Positions 16,967 through 26,264 of a stretch of 64,000 bases of DNA are shown piece after piece. The stretch lies in assembly GCF_003703475.1 (NCBI RefSeq), contig NZ_RDQM01000005.1, forward strand, positions 1 to 64,000, given 5' to 3'. A program made the position numbers and the translations under genes. Each line of letters opens with the position of its first letter. The first letter of the stretch is position 1. Under the pieces are notes generated by a model. The model made no database searches. It was not told the origin of the DNA and was given only the letters and a program-made list of their open reading frames with translations. Source of the DNA: Allofranklinella schreckenbergeri (GTDB lineage: Bacteria > Pseudomonadota > Gammaproteobacteria > Burkholderiales > Burkholderiaceae_C).

Positions 16967-18886
16967 ATGATCCGCATTACTCTTCCTGATGGTTCCGAGC
17001 GCACGTTCGATCACGCCATCTCCGTTGCCGACGTAGCCGCAGCCATCGGCCCCGGCTTGGCCAAAAACACCGTAGCAGGCAAAGTCAATGGCCGCCTGGT
17101 CGATGCCTGCGACCTCATTGAGCACGATGCCAAGCTGCAAATCATCACGCCCAAAGACGAGGAAGGGTTAGAAATCATCCGCCACTCCTGCGCGCACTTG
17201 GTTGGCCATGCCGTCAAACAGCTCTACCCCACCGCCAAGATGGTGATCGGCCCCGTCATTGAAGAAGGGTTCTACTACGACATCGCTTACGAGCGCCCCT
17301 TCACCCCCGAAGACATGGCCGCTATCGAACAGCGCATGAAGGAGCTGATTGCGCAGGACTATGACGTCATCAAAAAAATGACCCCGCGCGCCGAAGTCAT
17401 CCAGGTGTTCCAGTCGCGCGGCGAGGATTACAAGCTGCGCCTGATTGATGACATGCCGGATGAGACCGCCATGGGCCTGTACTACCACCAGGAGTACGTG
17501 GACATGTGCCGCGGCCCGCACGTGCCCAACACGCGCTTTCTCAAATCCTTCAAGCTGACCAAACTTGCTGGAGCCTATTGGCGCGGCGACTCGCGCAACG
17601 AACAATTGCAACGCGTTTACGGCACCGCCTGGGCTGACAAAAAGCAGCTTGACGCCTACATCCAGCGCATCGAAGAAGCCGAAAAACGCGACCACCGCCG
17701 CCTGGGCCGCGAGCTGGATCTTTTCCATCAGGACGAGCATTCGCCCGGCACGGTGTTCTGGCATCCCAAAGGCTGGGCCATTTGGCAGCAAGTCGAGCAA
17801 TACATGCGCCGCGTTTACCAGGACAACGGCTACCAGGAAGTCAAAGGGCCGCAAATCCTGGACAAGACCCTGTGGGAGAAAACCGGTCACTGGGACAAGT
17901 ACCGCGAAAACATGTTCACGACCGAAAGCGAAAAGCGCGAATACGCGCTCAAGCCGATGAACTGTCCAGGCCACATCCTGATCTTCAAGCAAGGCATCAA
18001 GAGCTACCGCGATCTGCCACTGCGTTACGGCGAATTCGGCTCCTGCCACCGCAACGAACCTTCTGGCGGGTTACACGGCATCATGCGCGTGCGCGCCTTC
18101 ACGCAAGACGATGGCCACATCTTCTGCACCGAAGACCAAATCCTCGCTGAAGTCAGCGCCTTCAGCGCCCTGCTGCAAAAGGTGTATGCGGACTTTGGCT
18201 TTACCGACATCATCTACAAAGTCGCCACCCGGCCCGAGCAGCGCATCGGCTCTGACGCCATCTGGGACAAGGCCGAGCACGCCTTGATGGAAAGTCTGCG
18301 CGCATCCGGCTGCGAATTCCAAATCGCTCCAGGCGACGGCGCTTTCTACGGCCCAAAAGTCGAATACACCCTGCGCGATGCCCTGGGGCGCCAGTGGCAA
18401 TGCGGCACCATCCAGGTGGACTTTTCCATGGCCGAGCGGCTGGATGCGGAATACGTTGGCGAAGATGGCGCCCGCCACCGCCCCGTCATGCTGCACCGCG
18501 CTATCGTGGGCAGCCTGGAGCGTTTTATCGGTATCCTGATCGAGCACTACGCAGGCGCCTTGCCCATCTGGCTGGCCCCGCAACAAGTGAGCGTGCTCAA
18601 CATCACCGATGCCCAGGCCGATTACTGTCGTGAATTGGCTGAAAAACTCCAAAAAGCCCTGCCACATCAACCCATCCGGGCCGCGCTCGATCTTCGTAAC
18701 GAAAAGATCACTTATAAAATACGCGAGCACGCCTTGAAAAAAGTGCCGTTTATTCTTGTTGTGGGCGACAAGGAGAAAGCGGCAGGCACCGTGGCTGTTC
18801 GTGGCCGCGGCAACCAGGATCTCGGCGTCATGCCGCTGGAGCAGTTCATTGGCCTGCTGACTGACAAGATTCAAAGCAAGCAATGA
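16967..18886 (+). CDS. thrS: Threonyl-tRNA synthetase
   Basis: ThrRS charges tRNA-Thr. The 639-residue protein has the TGS domain (about 1-62), the editing domain (with [16 protein letters not shown] near 75-90), the class II core with zinc-binding MNCPGH and motif 2 around [20 protein letters not shown], motif 3 in [17 protein letters not shown], and the C-terminal anticodon-binding domain. The ATG at 16967 gives [10 protein letters not shown], the standard start. A terminator-like hairpin precedes it and another separates it from infC, so expression of both genes may be attenuated. Confidence 0.98.
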   Translation: MIRITLPDGSERTFDHAISVADVAAAIGPGLAKNTVAGKVNGRLVDACDLIEHDAKLQIITPKDEEGLEIIRHSCAHLVGHAVKQLYPTAKMVIGPVIEEGFYYDIAYERPFTPEDMAAIEQRMKELIAQDYDVIKKMTPRAEVIQVFQSRGEDYKLRLIDDMPDETAMGLYYHQEYVDMCRGPHVPNTRFLKSFKLTKLAGAYWRGDSRNEQLQRVYGTAWADKKQLDAYIQRIEEAEKRDHRRLGRELDLFHQDEHSPGTVFWHPKGWAIWQQVEQYMRRVYQDNGYQEVKGPQILDKTLWEKTGHWDKYRENMFTTESEKREYALKPMNCPGHILIFKQGIKSYRDLPLRYGEFGSCHRNEPSGGLHGIMRVRAFTQDDGHIFCTEDQILAEVSAFSALLQKVYADFGFTDIIYKVATRPEQRIGSDAIWDKAEHALMESLRASGCEFQIAPGDGAFYGPKVEYTLRDALGRQWQCGTIQVDFSMAERLDAEYVGEDGARHRPVMLHRAIVGSLERFIGILIEHYAGALPIWLAPQQVSVLNITDAQADYCRELAEKLQKALPHQPIRAALDLRNEKITYKIREHALKKVPFILVVGDKEKAAGTVAVRGRGNQDLGVMPLEQFIGLLTDKIQSKQ

Positions 18887-18895
18887 CCAAAGCCT

Positions 18896-18922
18896 AGGCA
18901 CCCCAATGGAGGTGCCTTTTTT
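18896..18922 (+). terminator. Terminator or attenuator between thrS and infC
   Basis: AGGCACC (18896-18902) pairs with GGTGCCT (18911-18917) and is followed by a run of six Ts. It lies 57 bases before the proposed infC start, so infC is either read through this site or has a promoter inside thrS. Confidence 0.75.
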
Positions 18923-18967
18923 CCGCCCTCCAGCCTCTGTGGGCGGCGAAGACATCAACCAACTTTG

Positions 18968-18973
18968 AAGGTG
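18968..18973 (+). promoter_or_regulatory. infC ribosome-binding site deciding an ATA start
   Basis: AAGGTG lies 6 bases before ATA at 18980. The alternative TTG at 18965 and GTG at 18971 either precede or overlap this Shine-Dalgarno sequence and have none of their own. Confidence 0.65.
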
Positions 18974-18979
18974 AAGACC

Positions 18980-19573
18980 ATAGCTACTGAATACCGCGAC
19001 CGCCGCCAGCGCGAAGAACGCAAACACCGTTTGAACCGTGAAATTACCGCACCCGAATTGCGCGTCACAGGCCCTGATAACGAGGCCATCGGCATCATCA
19101 GCCTGCAAGAAGCGTTGCGCATGGCTGGCGACTTGGATGTGGATCTGGTCGAGATTGCGCCTACCGCCTCTCCCCCGGTAGCACGGCTGATCGACTACGG
19201 CAAGTTCAAATACCAGGAGCAAAAACGCGCGGCAGAAGCCAAGGCGCGCCAGACGGTGATTGAAATCAAGGAAGTCAAATTCCGCCCTGGCACCGATGAT
19301 GGCGACTACAACATCAAGCTGCGCAATATCCGCCGCTTCCTGGAAGATGGCGACAAAGTCAAGGTCACTTTGCGCTTCCGCGGCCGGGAGATCACCCACC
19401 AAAACCTGGGTCTGGACTTGCTCAATCGCCTGCGCGATGAGCTGGGCGACGCCATAGTGGTCGAGCAATTTCCCAAGCTCGAAGGCCGCCAAATGGTGAT
19501 GATGATTGCCCCGCAACGCAAAAAAGCCGGTGGCGCAAAGCCCAAGGCTGAGGGCGGGGAAGCCTCAGCCTAA
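18980..19573 (+). CDS. infC: Translation initiation factor IF-3 (probable ATA start)
   Basis: IF-3 binds the 30S subunit and rejects wrong start codons. The 197-residue protein has the N-terminal domain ([20 protein letters not shown], then [23 protein letters not shown]), the lysine-rich linker and the C-terminal domain ([37 protein letters not shown]). The best Shine-Dalgarno fits an ATA codon at 18980, giving (M)[12 protein letters not shown]. infC of E. coli starts with AUU and is autoregulated because IF-3 discriminates against it; a rare AUA start would work the same way. Rather than rpmI-rplT, an asparaginase gene on the other strand follows. Confidence 0.9.
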   Translation: MATEYRDRRQREERKHRLNREITAPELRVTGPDNEAIGIISLQEALRMAGDLDVDLVEIAPTASPPVARLIDYGKFKYQEQKRAAEAKARQTVIEIKEVKFRPGTDDGDYNIKLRNIRRFLEDGDKVKVTLRFRGREITHQNLGLDLLNRLRDELGDAIVVEQFPKLEGRQMVMMIAPQRKKAGGAKPKAEGGEASA

Positions 19574-19660
19574 TCCCAACTCGGAATGAGGGCAGCTCGC
19601 GCACCATGCCGGGCAGCCCCATTCACCGCGATGAGGGAGTCAATAGGCCAGTAGGCTCCA

Positions 19661-20701
19661 TCACTCTGTTGCTGTTGCGCGCCCTTGCAAGCGCGCGCAC
19701 CATAGCTGCATCAACAACTCCAGCCGTGCTTTTGCCGCAGGCAAGGGCACGATGGGCCACGGCGATGCAATCGCACCAGGGGCAGGCGCGACGACGCGTC
19801 CCAGCGGACAACGGCTGGTCAACGCCACACTGAAGCCGGCCCGCTGGGCTGCAATCAATGCCGCCTCCAGGGCATGATGCAGCGTGCCATTGCCGGTAGC
19901 GGCCACCAGCGCGCCATCAAAACCCGCTGCCTGTAAGGCCTGTACCTGGCGGGAATCGAAGTGGGCATGGCTGCTCAGCCATGCCACCGCAGGCAAAACG
20001 CTCAAAACCTCGGTGATGGGGCGCGTTAACAAAGCGCTGTGTAGGCCAGCGGGCCAATCGCCAGCCGCCACATCCCCCGCAGTTGCTCCCGCCAACCGCA
20101 CCATGCCGTTTTCTACCCAGCCCCAAGGGCCTGCCTCGCCAGAGCCAAACGCGGGAATATGAAACGGCTGCATTTTTTGCACCAACTGGGCTGTGTGGAG
20201 CGCACCCGCAGCCACAGCTAACACGCCGCGCAAACGAGGGCCGACAGCCCCGCCGCCTGGCAAGCCGGACAGGGCCGCCTGACAAGCATCAAGCAAGTTT
20301 TGCGGCCCATCGGGCGATAAAGCAGTGGCCGGGCGCATGCTGCTCACCAACAGCACCGGCTTATCGGAAGGCGGCAGCACACGGTGCAAAAACCAGGCGG
20401 TTTCTTCCAGCGTATCCGTGCCATGGGTGACCACCACCCCCGCTATTTGCGGATCGGCCAGCGCCTGGCGGACTGCGTGGGCAATGCTCAACCAATCCTC
20501 AGCATCCAGATCTTTGCTGTCCTTTTGCAGCACTTGGCTTGCCTGCAAGCGTGCGGGCAATTGCTGCAAAGCGGGGACAGCGGCCAGCAAGTCCTCGATA
20601 CGCAATGCTGCAGCTTGATACCCCGCTTGCGCTTGTGCGTCGGCCACGCCAGCAATGGTGCCGCCAGTGGCCAAAATGGCCAAAACAGGCAAAGAATTCA
20701 T
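19661..20701 (-). CDS. L-asparaginase
   Basis: The enzyme hydrolyses asparagine to aspartate and ammonia. The 346-residue protein carries ILATGGTIAG with nucleophile Thr12, Tyr28, the second signature VVVTHGTDTLEETA (Thr-His-Gly-Thr-Asp at 92-96) and SMRPATALSPDGPQNL, as in bacterial two-domain asparaginases. There is no signal peptide, so it is probably cytoplasmic. It is divergent from the dppA operon, sharing a 232-base control region, and ends 88 bases from the infC stop. The type (I or II) and its possible glutaminase activity cannot be settled. Confidence 0.9.
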   Translation of the reverse strand: MNSLPVLAILATGGTIAGVADAQAQAGYQAAALRIEDLLAAVPALQQLPARLQASQVLQKDSKDLDAEDWLSIAHAVRQALADPQIAGVVVTHGTDTLEETAWFLHRVLPPSDKPVLLVSSMRPATALSPDGPQNLLDACQAALSGLPGGGAVGPRLRGVLAVAAGALHTAQLVQKMQPFHIPAFGSGEAGPWGWVENGMVRLAGATAGDVAAGDWPAGLHSALLTRPITEVLSVLPAVAWLSSHAHFDSRQVQALQAAGFDGALVAATGNGTLHHALEAALIAAQRAGFSVALTSRCPLGRVVAPAPGAIASPWPIVPLPAAKARLELLMQLWCARLQGRATATE

Positions 20702-20933
20702 GCGACTTTCCCCTTGAAATGGTTTTCACCGGCATTTTGGGCTTTGAAGTTCGCTCCGAGCGGTTCATTCCCAAGTCAATCAGGGAAACCCCGCAAAGGG
20801 TATCCAGCCGGGACCTCTCTCGCACAGGCCATGCACTCTAGAATCCGCCCCACTCTGGCGTGCTTGGGTGAGAGCTTGCTTGCACTGCGCGCCGTGTCTG
20901 GTCATTTTTTCAAAAACTCCGAAGGAGCTTTCC

Positions 20934-22517
20934 ATGATTCACAAAAAAAATCTGCTGGCTGCATCCGTGGCGCTGGCCATTGCGGCGTTGCCGATGGGCG
21001 CACAAGCCAAGACCTTCAAATGGTCCAGCCAAGGGGATGTGACGAGCTGGGACATCCACATGCAGAACAACAACACCAACAACGCGATGCACGCGATGGT
21101 GTATGAATCGCTGACCTACTACAACAGCCGCACGTTTGAAATCGATCCCGTACTGGCTACGTCCTGGGAAGAAATCACCCCCACCCAGGTGCGCTTCAAA
21201 CTGCGCGAGGGGGTGAAATTCTCTGACGGCAGCGAGTTCACCGCCGATGATGCGGTTTTCTCGATTGAGCGCGCGATGAAGCCCACCTCCAACCTGGCCG
21301 TTTTCACCAACGGCATTGAGCGGGTGGAGAAAGTCGATCCCCATACGATCGACATCCACCTCAAAGCGCCCAACCCCATCCTCACGCGTCAGCTCACCGA
21401 GCTGCGCATCATGAGCAAAGCCTGGGCCGAGAAGAACAACTCGCTTGAACCCAAGGACATGAAGGGCACGGAAGAAAACTTCGCGCACCGCAACGCCATG
21501 GGCACCGGCCCCTACACGCTGGAGTCGTGGCAGCCAGACACCCGCATGGTGTTCAAACGCAACCCCCACTGGTGGGGCAAGATGGAAGGCAACGTCACCG
21601 AAGTGATTTACCAGCCCATCGGCTCGGCGGCCACACGCATGGCCGCGCTGCTCTCGGGCGAGCTGGATTTCGTGCTCGACCCCACGCCGCAAGACCTGCC
21701 CCGCCTGCGCAAAACGCCCAGCCTGAAGGTGGTGGACGGAGTGGAATACCGCACCATCTTCTTTGGCATGGATCAGCACCGCGACGAGCTGCCTGGCTCC
21801 AACATCAAGGGCAAAAACCCGCTGAAAGACCAGAAAGTGCGCCAGGCGCTCTACCAGGCCATCGACGTCAACGCCATCACCAAAAACACCATGCGCGGCC
21901 TGGGCCAGCCTACGGGCACGCTGATTGCGCCCATGGTCAACGGCTGGACCAAGGAGCTGGACCAGCGCCTGCCCTACAGCGTGGAGGAGGCCAAGAAGCT
22001 GCTGGCCGAAGCAGGCTACCCCAACGGTTTCGAAGTGGACTTTGCCTGCCCCAACAACCGCTACATCAGCGACGAGGCCATTTGCCAGGCCGTCACCGCC
22101 ATGTGGGCGCGCATCGGCGTCAAGGCCAAGCTGCGCACGCAACCCGTGGCCACTTACATGCCCATGATCCAGCGCCATGAGGCCAGCATTTACATGCTGG
22201 GCTGGGGCGTGCCGACGTTTGATGCCATGTACACGCTGCAATCGCTGGTGCGCACGCGCACCGAAGGCGCGGACGGCAACTACAACGTGGGCCGCTACAG
22301 CAATGCCGAGGCCGACAAGCTCATCGATGCCGCCAAGCAAGAGAGCGACCAAGACAAGCGCACCGAGCTGCTGCGCCAGGCGCTGAAAGTCTCCAACGAC
22401 ACGATCTCGCACCTGCCGCTGCACAACCAGGTCATCCCCTGGGCGATGAAGAAAAACGTCAACGTGGTGCACCGTGCGGACAACCGCCTGGATATGCGCC
22501 TGGTCGTGATCGACTGA
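20934..22517 (+). CDS. dppA: Periplasmic dipeptide-type ABC transporter binding protein (family 5)
   Basis: The 527-residue protein has a Sec signal peptide (MIHKKNLLAASVALAIAALP, cleavage after AQA at 25) and the family 5 SBP body: VYESLTYY, KFSDGSEFTADDAVFSIERA, MGTGPYTLESW, NPLKDQKVRQALYQAID. This family delivers peptides, and in some members nickel-histidine, metallophores or heme, to the membrane permease. GAAGGAGC lies before the ATG at 20934. It heads an operon of dppB, a Bug protein, three dihydroxybenzoate genes, dppC, dppD and dppF. The ligand cannot be inferred from sequence alone; the symbol marks the family, not proven dipeptide specificity. Confidence 0.85.
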   Translation: MIHKKNLLAASVALAIAALPMGAQAKTFKWSSQGDVTSWDIHMQNNNTNNAMHAMVYESLTYYNSRTFEIDPVLATSWEEITPTQVRFKLREGVKFSDGSEFTADDAVFSIERAMKPTSNLAVFTNGIERVEKVDPHTIDIHLKAPNPILTRQLTELRIMSKAWAEKNNSLEPKDMKGTEENFAHRNAMGTGPYTLESWQPDTRMVFKRNPHWWGKMEGNVTEVIYQPIGSAATRMAALLSGELDFVLDPTPQDLPRLRKTPSLKVVDGVEYRTIFFGMDQHRDELPGSNIKGKNPLKDQKVRQALYQAIDVNAITKNTMRGLGQPTGTLIAPMVNGWTKELDQRLPYSVEEAKKLLAEAGYPNGFEVDFACPNNRYISDEAICQAVTAMWARIGVKAKLRTQPVATYMPMIQRHEASIYMLGWGVPTFDAMYTLQSLVRTRTEGADGNYNVGRYSNAEADKLIDAAKQESDQDKRTELLRQALKVSNDTISHLPLHNQVIPWAMKKNVNVVHRADNRLDMRLVVID

Positions 22518-22667
22518 TCCTGCCGCCTGCCATGGCGCAAAGGGCGGGCGCCAAGCGCGCCTTGCACGCCTTCCCCCGCCTTTTGCGCCGTTCCCCATCT
22601 CCGCTGGCCCAGGCCAGCGGCTTGTTTTTTGCGCCCCAAGCGGCGCGCACCCAGCCCTCCCCTCGCG

Positions 22668-23648
22668 ATGCTTGTTTTCATACTCCGCCGCCTGATCCAG
22701 GCCGCGATCGTCATGGCCTCGGTGGCCTTGATTGCGTTCATGCTGTTCCAGTACGTGGGCGATCCGGTTTACGCCATGCTGGGGCAGGACGCCACGGCTG
22801 AAGAAATCGCCCAGTTGCGCTCCGATCTGGGGCTGGATCAGCCCTTTTTCGTGCAGTTTTGGTATTTCCTCGTCAACGCCATGCAAGGCCAGTTCGGCGT
22901 GAGTTTGCGCCAGGGCGTGCCGGTTTCCGAGCTGATTGCCCAGCGCTTTCCCGCCACGCTGGAGCTGGCGCTGGTGGCCGCCGCGCTGGCGCTGCTGGTG
23001 GGCTTGCCCATGGGCGTATATGCGGCGCTGCGCCGGGGCAGCTTGATGAGCCAGGCGTTCATGACGTTCTCGCTGCTGGGCGTGTCCTTGCCGACGTTTT
23101 TCATCGGCATCTTGCTGATTCTGGTGTTCGCCGTGCATCTGGGGTGGTTTCCCAGCTTCGGGCGCGGGCCGGTGACGGACTTGGGCTGGTGGAACACAGG
23201 CTTGCTGACGCTGCAAGGCTGGCACCACATCACGCTGCCAGCGATCACGCTGGCGATCTTCCAGCTCACGCTCATCATGCGGCTGGTGCGCGCGGAAATG
23301 CTGGAGGTGCTGCGCACCGACTACATCAAGTTCGCCCGCGCGCGCGGCCTGCACAACCGCGCGATTTACTTTGGCCATGCGCTCAAGAACACCTTGGTGC
23401 CCGTCATCACCATCACCGGCTTGCAGCTCGGCGGGCTGATTGCCTTTGCCATCGTGACGGAAACCGTGTTCCAGTGGCCCGGCATGGGGCTGCTGTTCAT
23501 CAACGCGGTCACGTTTGCCGATGTGCCCGTGATGGCGGCCTATCTGTGCCTGATCGCGCTGATCTTTGTGGTCATCAACCTGATCGTGGATTTGCTGTAC
23601 TTCGCCGTCGATCCGCGTTTGCGCGTGGACAAATCCTCCGGCCATTGA
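22668..23648 (+). CDS. dppB: Dipeptide-type ABC transporter permease, DppB family
   Basis: This 326-residue inner-membrane protein starts MLVFILRRLIQAAIVMASVA and shows the DppB order: an N-terminal helix, a periplasmic loop (DPVYAMLGQDATAEEIAQLR), the BPD-type core with GVSLPTFFIGILLI, and the EAA loop that contacts the ATPase (RARGLHNRAIYFGHALKN). The ATG at 22668 was chosen because the family starts with this helix. It normally pairs with the DppC permease, which here is displaced by 4.2 kb of inserted genes. Confidence 0.92.
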   Translation: MLVFILRRLIQAAIVMASVALIAFMLFQYVGDPVYAMLGQDATAEEIAQLRSDLGLDQPFFVQFWYFLVNAMQGQFGVSLRQGVPVSELIAQRFPATLELALVAAALALLVGLPMGVYAALRRGSLMSQAFMTFSLLGVSLPTFFIGILLILVFAVHLGWFPSFGRGPVTDLGWWNTGLLTLQGWHHITLPAITLAIFQLTLIMRLVRAEMLEVLRTDYIKFARARGLHNRAIYFGHALKNTLVPVITITGLQLGGLIAFAIVTETVFQWPGMGLLFINAVTFADVPVMAAYLCLIALIFVVINLIVDLLYFAVDPRLRVDKSSGH

Positions 23649-23679
23649 ATGCGGCCGCACAAACCCACACCGCAATTGC

Positions 23680-23748
23680 AAATCAAGGTAAAAATGAAAC
23701 GTTACACATCATGCCGAAATAAGGTTGTTTTGTTTCTTTTTGATATAT
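23680..23748 (+). repeat. Dispersed intergenic palindrome, copy 5 (forward)
   Basis: Core ATGCCGAAATAAGG, right arm TTGTTTCTTTTTGATAT. It stands exactly at the junction where dppB is separated from the inserted Bug and dihydroxybenzoate genes. Confidence 0.75.
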
Positions 23749-23771
23749 AAAATAATCCACCTATAACCACC

Positions 23772-24884
23772 ATGACCCTTCTTCGCCGCACCTTTTGTAC
23801 CTGGCTGGGCGCTGCCTCTGCCGCCGCCCTCTGCGCGCTGGGCGCACCCGCCCATGCCGCAGGGGCATCCGCTGCCAATTCGGCCTGGCCCACGCGCAGC
23901 ATCTCCGTCATCGTGCCGTTTGGCGCAGGCTCCAGCCCGGACGTGATGAGCCGCATCGTCATCGAGCACGCCGCGCAAAGCCTGGGCCAGTCGATGGTGG
24001 TGCTCAACCGCCCCGGCGCCAGCGGCAACATCGGCACCCACGCCATCGCCAAGGCTGCGCCCGATGGCTACACCATCGGCGTCTCCATCACCGGGCCACT
24101 GGTCAACAACCCGCTGATGGACGCCAACCTGCCCTACCGCCCCGAACGCGATTTGCAGCCCATCACCCTGGCCGTGCACCAGTACAACCTGCTGGTCGTG
24201 CCCGCCGATTCACCCCTCAAGCATCTGGACGATTTGCTCGCCGCCGCCCGCGCGCCGCAATCGCGCCTGAACTTTCCCAGCACCGGGGCGGGCACCGTCT
24301 CGCACCTGGCGGTGGAGCTGCTGATGGCCCGCGCGCAAGGGCAGGCGCTGCACGTGCCCTACCCCTCCTCGCCTGCGGCGGTGACCTCGCTGCTCAATGG
24401 CGACACCCAGTTTGCCGCCTTGCCGCCCGTGGCCGTCATGCCCATGATCCAGGGCGGCAAGCTGCGCGCCCTGGCCGCCGTCTCGGCCCAGCGCATGGCC
24501 GCCCTGCCCGACGTGCCCACCGTGGCCGAGCTGGGCTATCCCGGCATCGAAGGCTCGGGCTGGATCGGCTTCGTCGCGCCGGCGGGCCTGAACGCGCAGG
24601 TGCTGGCGCGTCTGAACGCCGCCCTCACCCAGGCCCTGCAAGACGAATCAGTGCGCCAGCGCCTAGCGGGCATGCACATGCAACCCGCACCCGGCACGCC
24701 CGAGGACTTCGCCCGCTACCTGCAACAAGAGTCGCAACGCTGGGCGCCCGTGATCGAGCGCCTGGGGCTGGCGGCCCAGCCTACAACCGCTGCGCCCCTG
24801 AACGCGCCCCTGAACGCCCCCAAGAACACGCCAGAGGCCACACCGCCCACCACCGACCCAACCGCCACCTCAAAAACGCCCTGA
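23772..24884 (+). CDS. Bug/TctC-family periplasmic binding protein
   Basis: The 370-residue protein has an N-terminal signal peptide (RRTFCTWLGAASAAALCALG, cleavage near AHA) and the Bug/TctC fold: WPTRSISVIVPFGAGSSPDV, VLNRPGASGNIGTHAIAKAAPDGYT shortened here to NRPGASGNIGTHAIAKAAPD, and LPDVPTVAELGYPG. Bug proteins bind carboxylates and aromatic acids and either serve TctAB transporters or act as sensors. No TctA or TctB is nearby. The C-terminus carries a 30-residue Pro/Thr/Ala tail with an APLN repeat, unusual for the family. Its place beside dihydroxybenzoate genes makes an aromatic acid ligand worth testing. Confidence 0.88.
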   Translation: MTLLRRTFCTWLGAASAAALCALGAPAHAAGASAANSAWPTRSISVIVPFGAGSSPDVMSRIVIEHAAQSLGQSMVVLNRPGASGNIGTHAIAKAAPDGYTIGVSITGPLVNNPLMDANLPYRPERDLQPITLAVHQYNLLVVPADSPLKHLDDLLAAARAPQSRLNFPSTGAGTVSHLAVELLMARAQGQALHVPYPSSPAAVTSLLNGDTQFAALPPVAVMPMIQGGKLRALAAVSAQRMAALPDVPTVAELGYPGIEGSGWIGFVAPAGLNAQVLARLNAALTQALQDESVRQRLAGMHMQPAPGTPEDFARYLQQESQRWAPVIERLGLAAQPTTAAPLNAPLNAPKNTPEATPPTTDPTATSKTP

Positions 24885-25001
24885 AGCACGCCTTGCCCAT
24901 CTCCCTTGGCCCCATCCGCACAGAACGCCGTCCAGCCAGCCGCCCTCTTACAGCGGCCCAGCCAGCCAGCCCTGCGCCCGAGAACCTTGACGCAATCCGC
25001 T

Positions 25002-26237
25002 ATGCCTGCTGCCCTTTCCGCTGACCCCTCTACCGCGCCTGGCGCCCCTTTCGCTGCTGCATCCGCTACCGAAGCATCCGCCACATCTGCCACTGCAACG
25101 CTGGCGGCAGGCGAAGTGTTTTTCACCACCCCCATGCAACAGCAGTGGCGCTCGCACGCCCATGCGCAAGACATCCACTGCCTCGCACCCGCCACGCCCC
25201 ACACCGTGCAAACGCTGTTTGCCCAGGCGCGCACGCGGGGCATCGGGCAAGCGCAGCTCTTTGCCGCCATTCCCTTCGACGTGCGCCAGCCGGCCAGCTT
25301 CTCCATCCCTGCACGGCTGGTGCAAACCAGCGGCCCTTTGCCTCAACAGGCGGTGCAAACACCCGACCCGGCACTGCACACCACGCCCCTGCCCTCGCCT
25401 GAGCGCTATGCCGAACTGGTGCGCCAGGCGCTGGCGCTGCTGGAGCGCGGCGAGCTGCACAAAATCGTGCTGGCGCGCGCGCTGGATGTGCAGGCGGGCG
25501 GCCCCCTCTCACCCGGTGCCATCGTGCAGCGGCTGGCGGCGCGCAACCCGCACGCCTTTTTGTTCCACATCCCCTTGTGCAACGCCGCAGGTGCGCCGCA
25601 CGGCAGCATGCTGGGCGCCAGCCCCGAGCTGCTGGTGCGCCGCAGCGGCCGGCAGTTGACGCTGCACCCGCTGGCAGGCTCCATCCCGCGCCATGCCGAT
25701 GCGGCCGAGGACGAGCGCCGCCGTCAGGGCCTGGCCGCCTCCGAGAAAGACCTGCGCGAGCACCGCTACGTCACCCAGGACATCGCCCGCCACCTCGCGC
25801 CGCTGTGCTGCGAGGTGGATGTGCCCGAGCGCCCCAGCGTCATCGGCACCGATGCCCTGTGGCACCTGGGCACCACCATCACCGCCACGCTGCGCGATGG
25901 AGCCACCACGGCGCTGGACGTGGCGCTGGCCCTGCACCCCACGCCCGCCCTGTGCGGCAGCCCCACCGCCCAGGCGCTGGCCCACATTCAGGCGCTGGAG
26001 CCGTTTGCGCGCGATTACTTCGCGGGCCTGGTGGGCTGGCAGCGTGAAAACGGCGATGGCGAATGGGCCATCACCATCCGCTGCGCGCAGTTCGACGGGC
26101 AACGCCGCTTGCGGCTGTATGCGGGCGCGGGCATCGTCAGCGGCTCCGACCCCGAGCGCGAAGTGCAGGAAACCGCCGCCAAGCTCAGCACCTTTCTCCA
26201 ATCCTTGCAGCCCCAGGCCATCCCATCCCAGTCATAA
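25002..26237 (+). CDS. entC: Isochorismate synthase
   Basis: The enzyme isomerises chorismate to isochorismate, the first step to 2,3-dihydroxybenzoate, salicylate or menaquinone. The 411-residue protein has the chorismate-binding domain in its C-terminal two thirds: GELHKIVLARALDV, HPLAGSIPRH, ASEKDLREHRYV, HLGTTITATL, LHPTPALCGSPTAQA and LYAGAGIVSGSDPEREVQE, all as in EntC/DhbC. The ATG at 25002 gives the best fit; a TTG at 24906 would add 32 residues of low-complexity leader, and neither start has a good ribosome-binding site. entB and entA directly downstream argue for the dihydroxybenzoate branch. Confidence 0.9.
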   Translation: MPAALSADPSTAPGAPFAAASATEASATSATATLAAGEVFFTTPMQQQWRSHAHAQDIHCLAPATPHTVQTLFAQARTRGIGQAQLFAAIPFDVRQPASFSIPARLVQTSGPLPQQAVQTPDPALHTTPLPSPERYAELVRQALALLERGELHKIVLARALDVQAGGPLSPGAIVQRLAARNPHAFLFHIPLCNAAGAPHGSMLGASPELLVRRSGRQLTLHPLAGSIPRHADAAEDERRRQGLAASEKDLREHRYVTQDIARHLAPLCCEVDVPERPSVIGTDALWHLGTTITATLRDGATTALDVALALHPTPALCGSPTAQALAHIQALEPFARDYFAGLVGWQRENGDGEWAITIRCAQFDGQRRLRLYAGAGIVSGSDPEREVQETAAKLSTFLQSLQPQAIPSQS

Positions 26238-26264
26238 CCCGAACCAGTCATAACCCGAACCGCC

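Noticed and set aside
20910-23681. Minus-strand open frame of 923 codons across dppA and dppB
   Set aside because: It spans two well-supported genes and their gap, and its translation is His/Gln/Arg-rich noise.
24906-25001. TTG start for entC at 24906
   Set aside because: It would add 32 low-complexity residues not expected in isochorismate synthases; the ATG at 25002 is preferred, though neither start has a strong ribosome-binding site.
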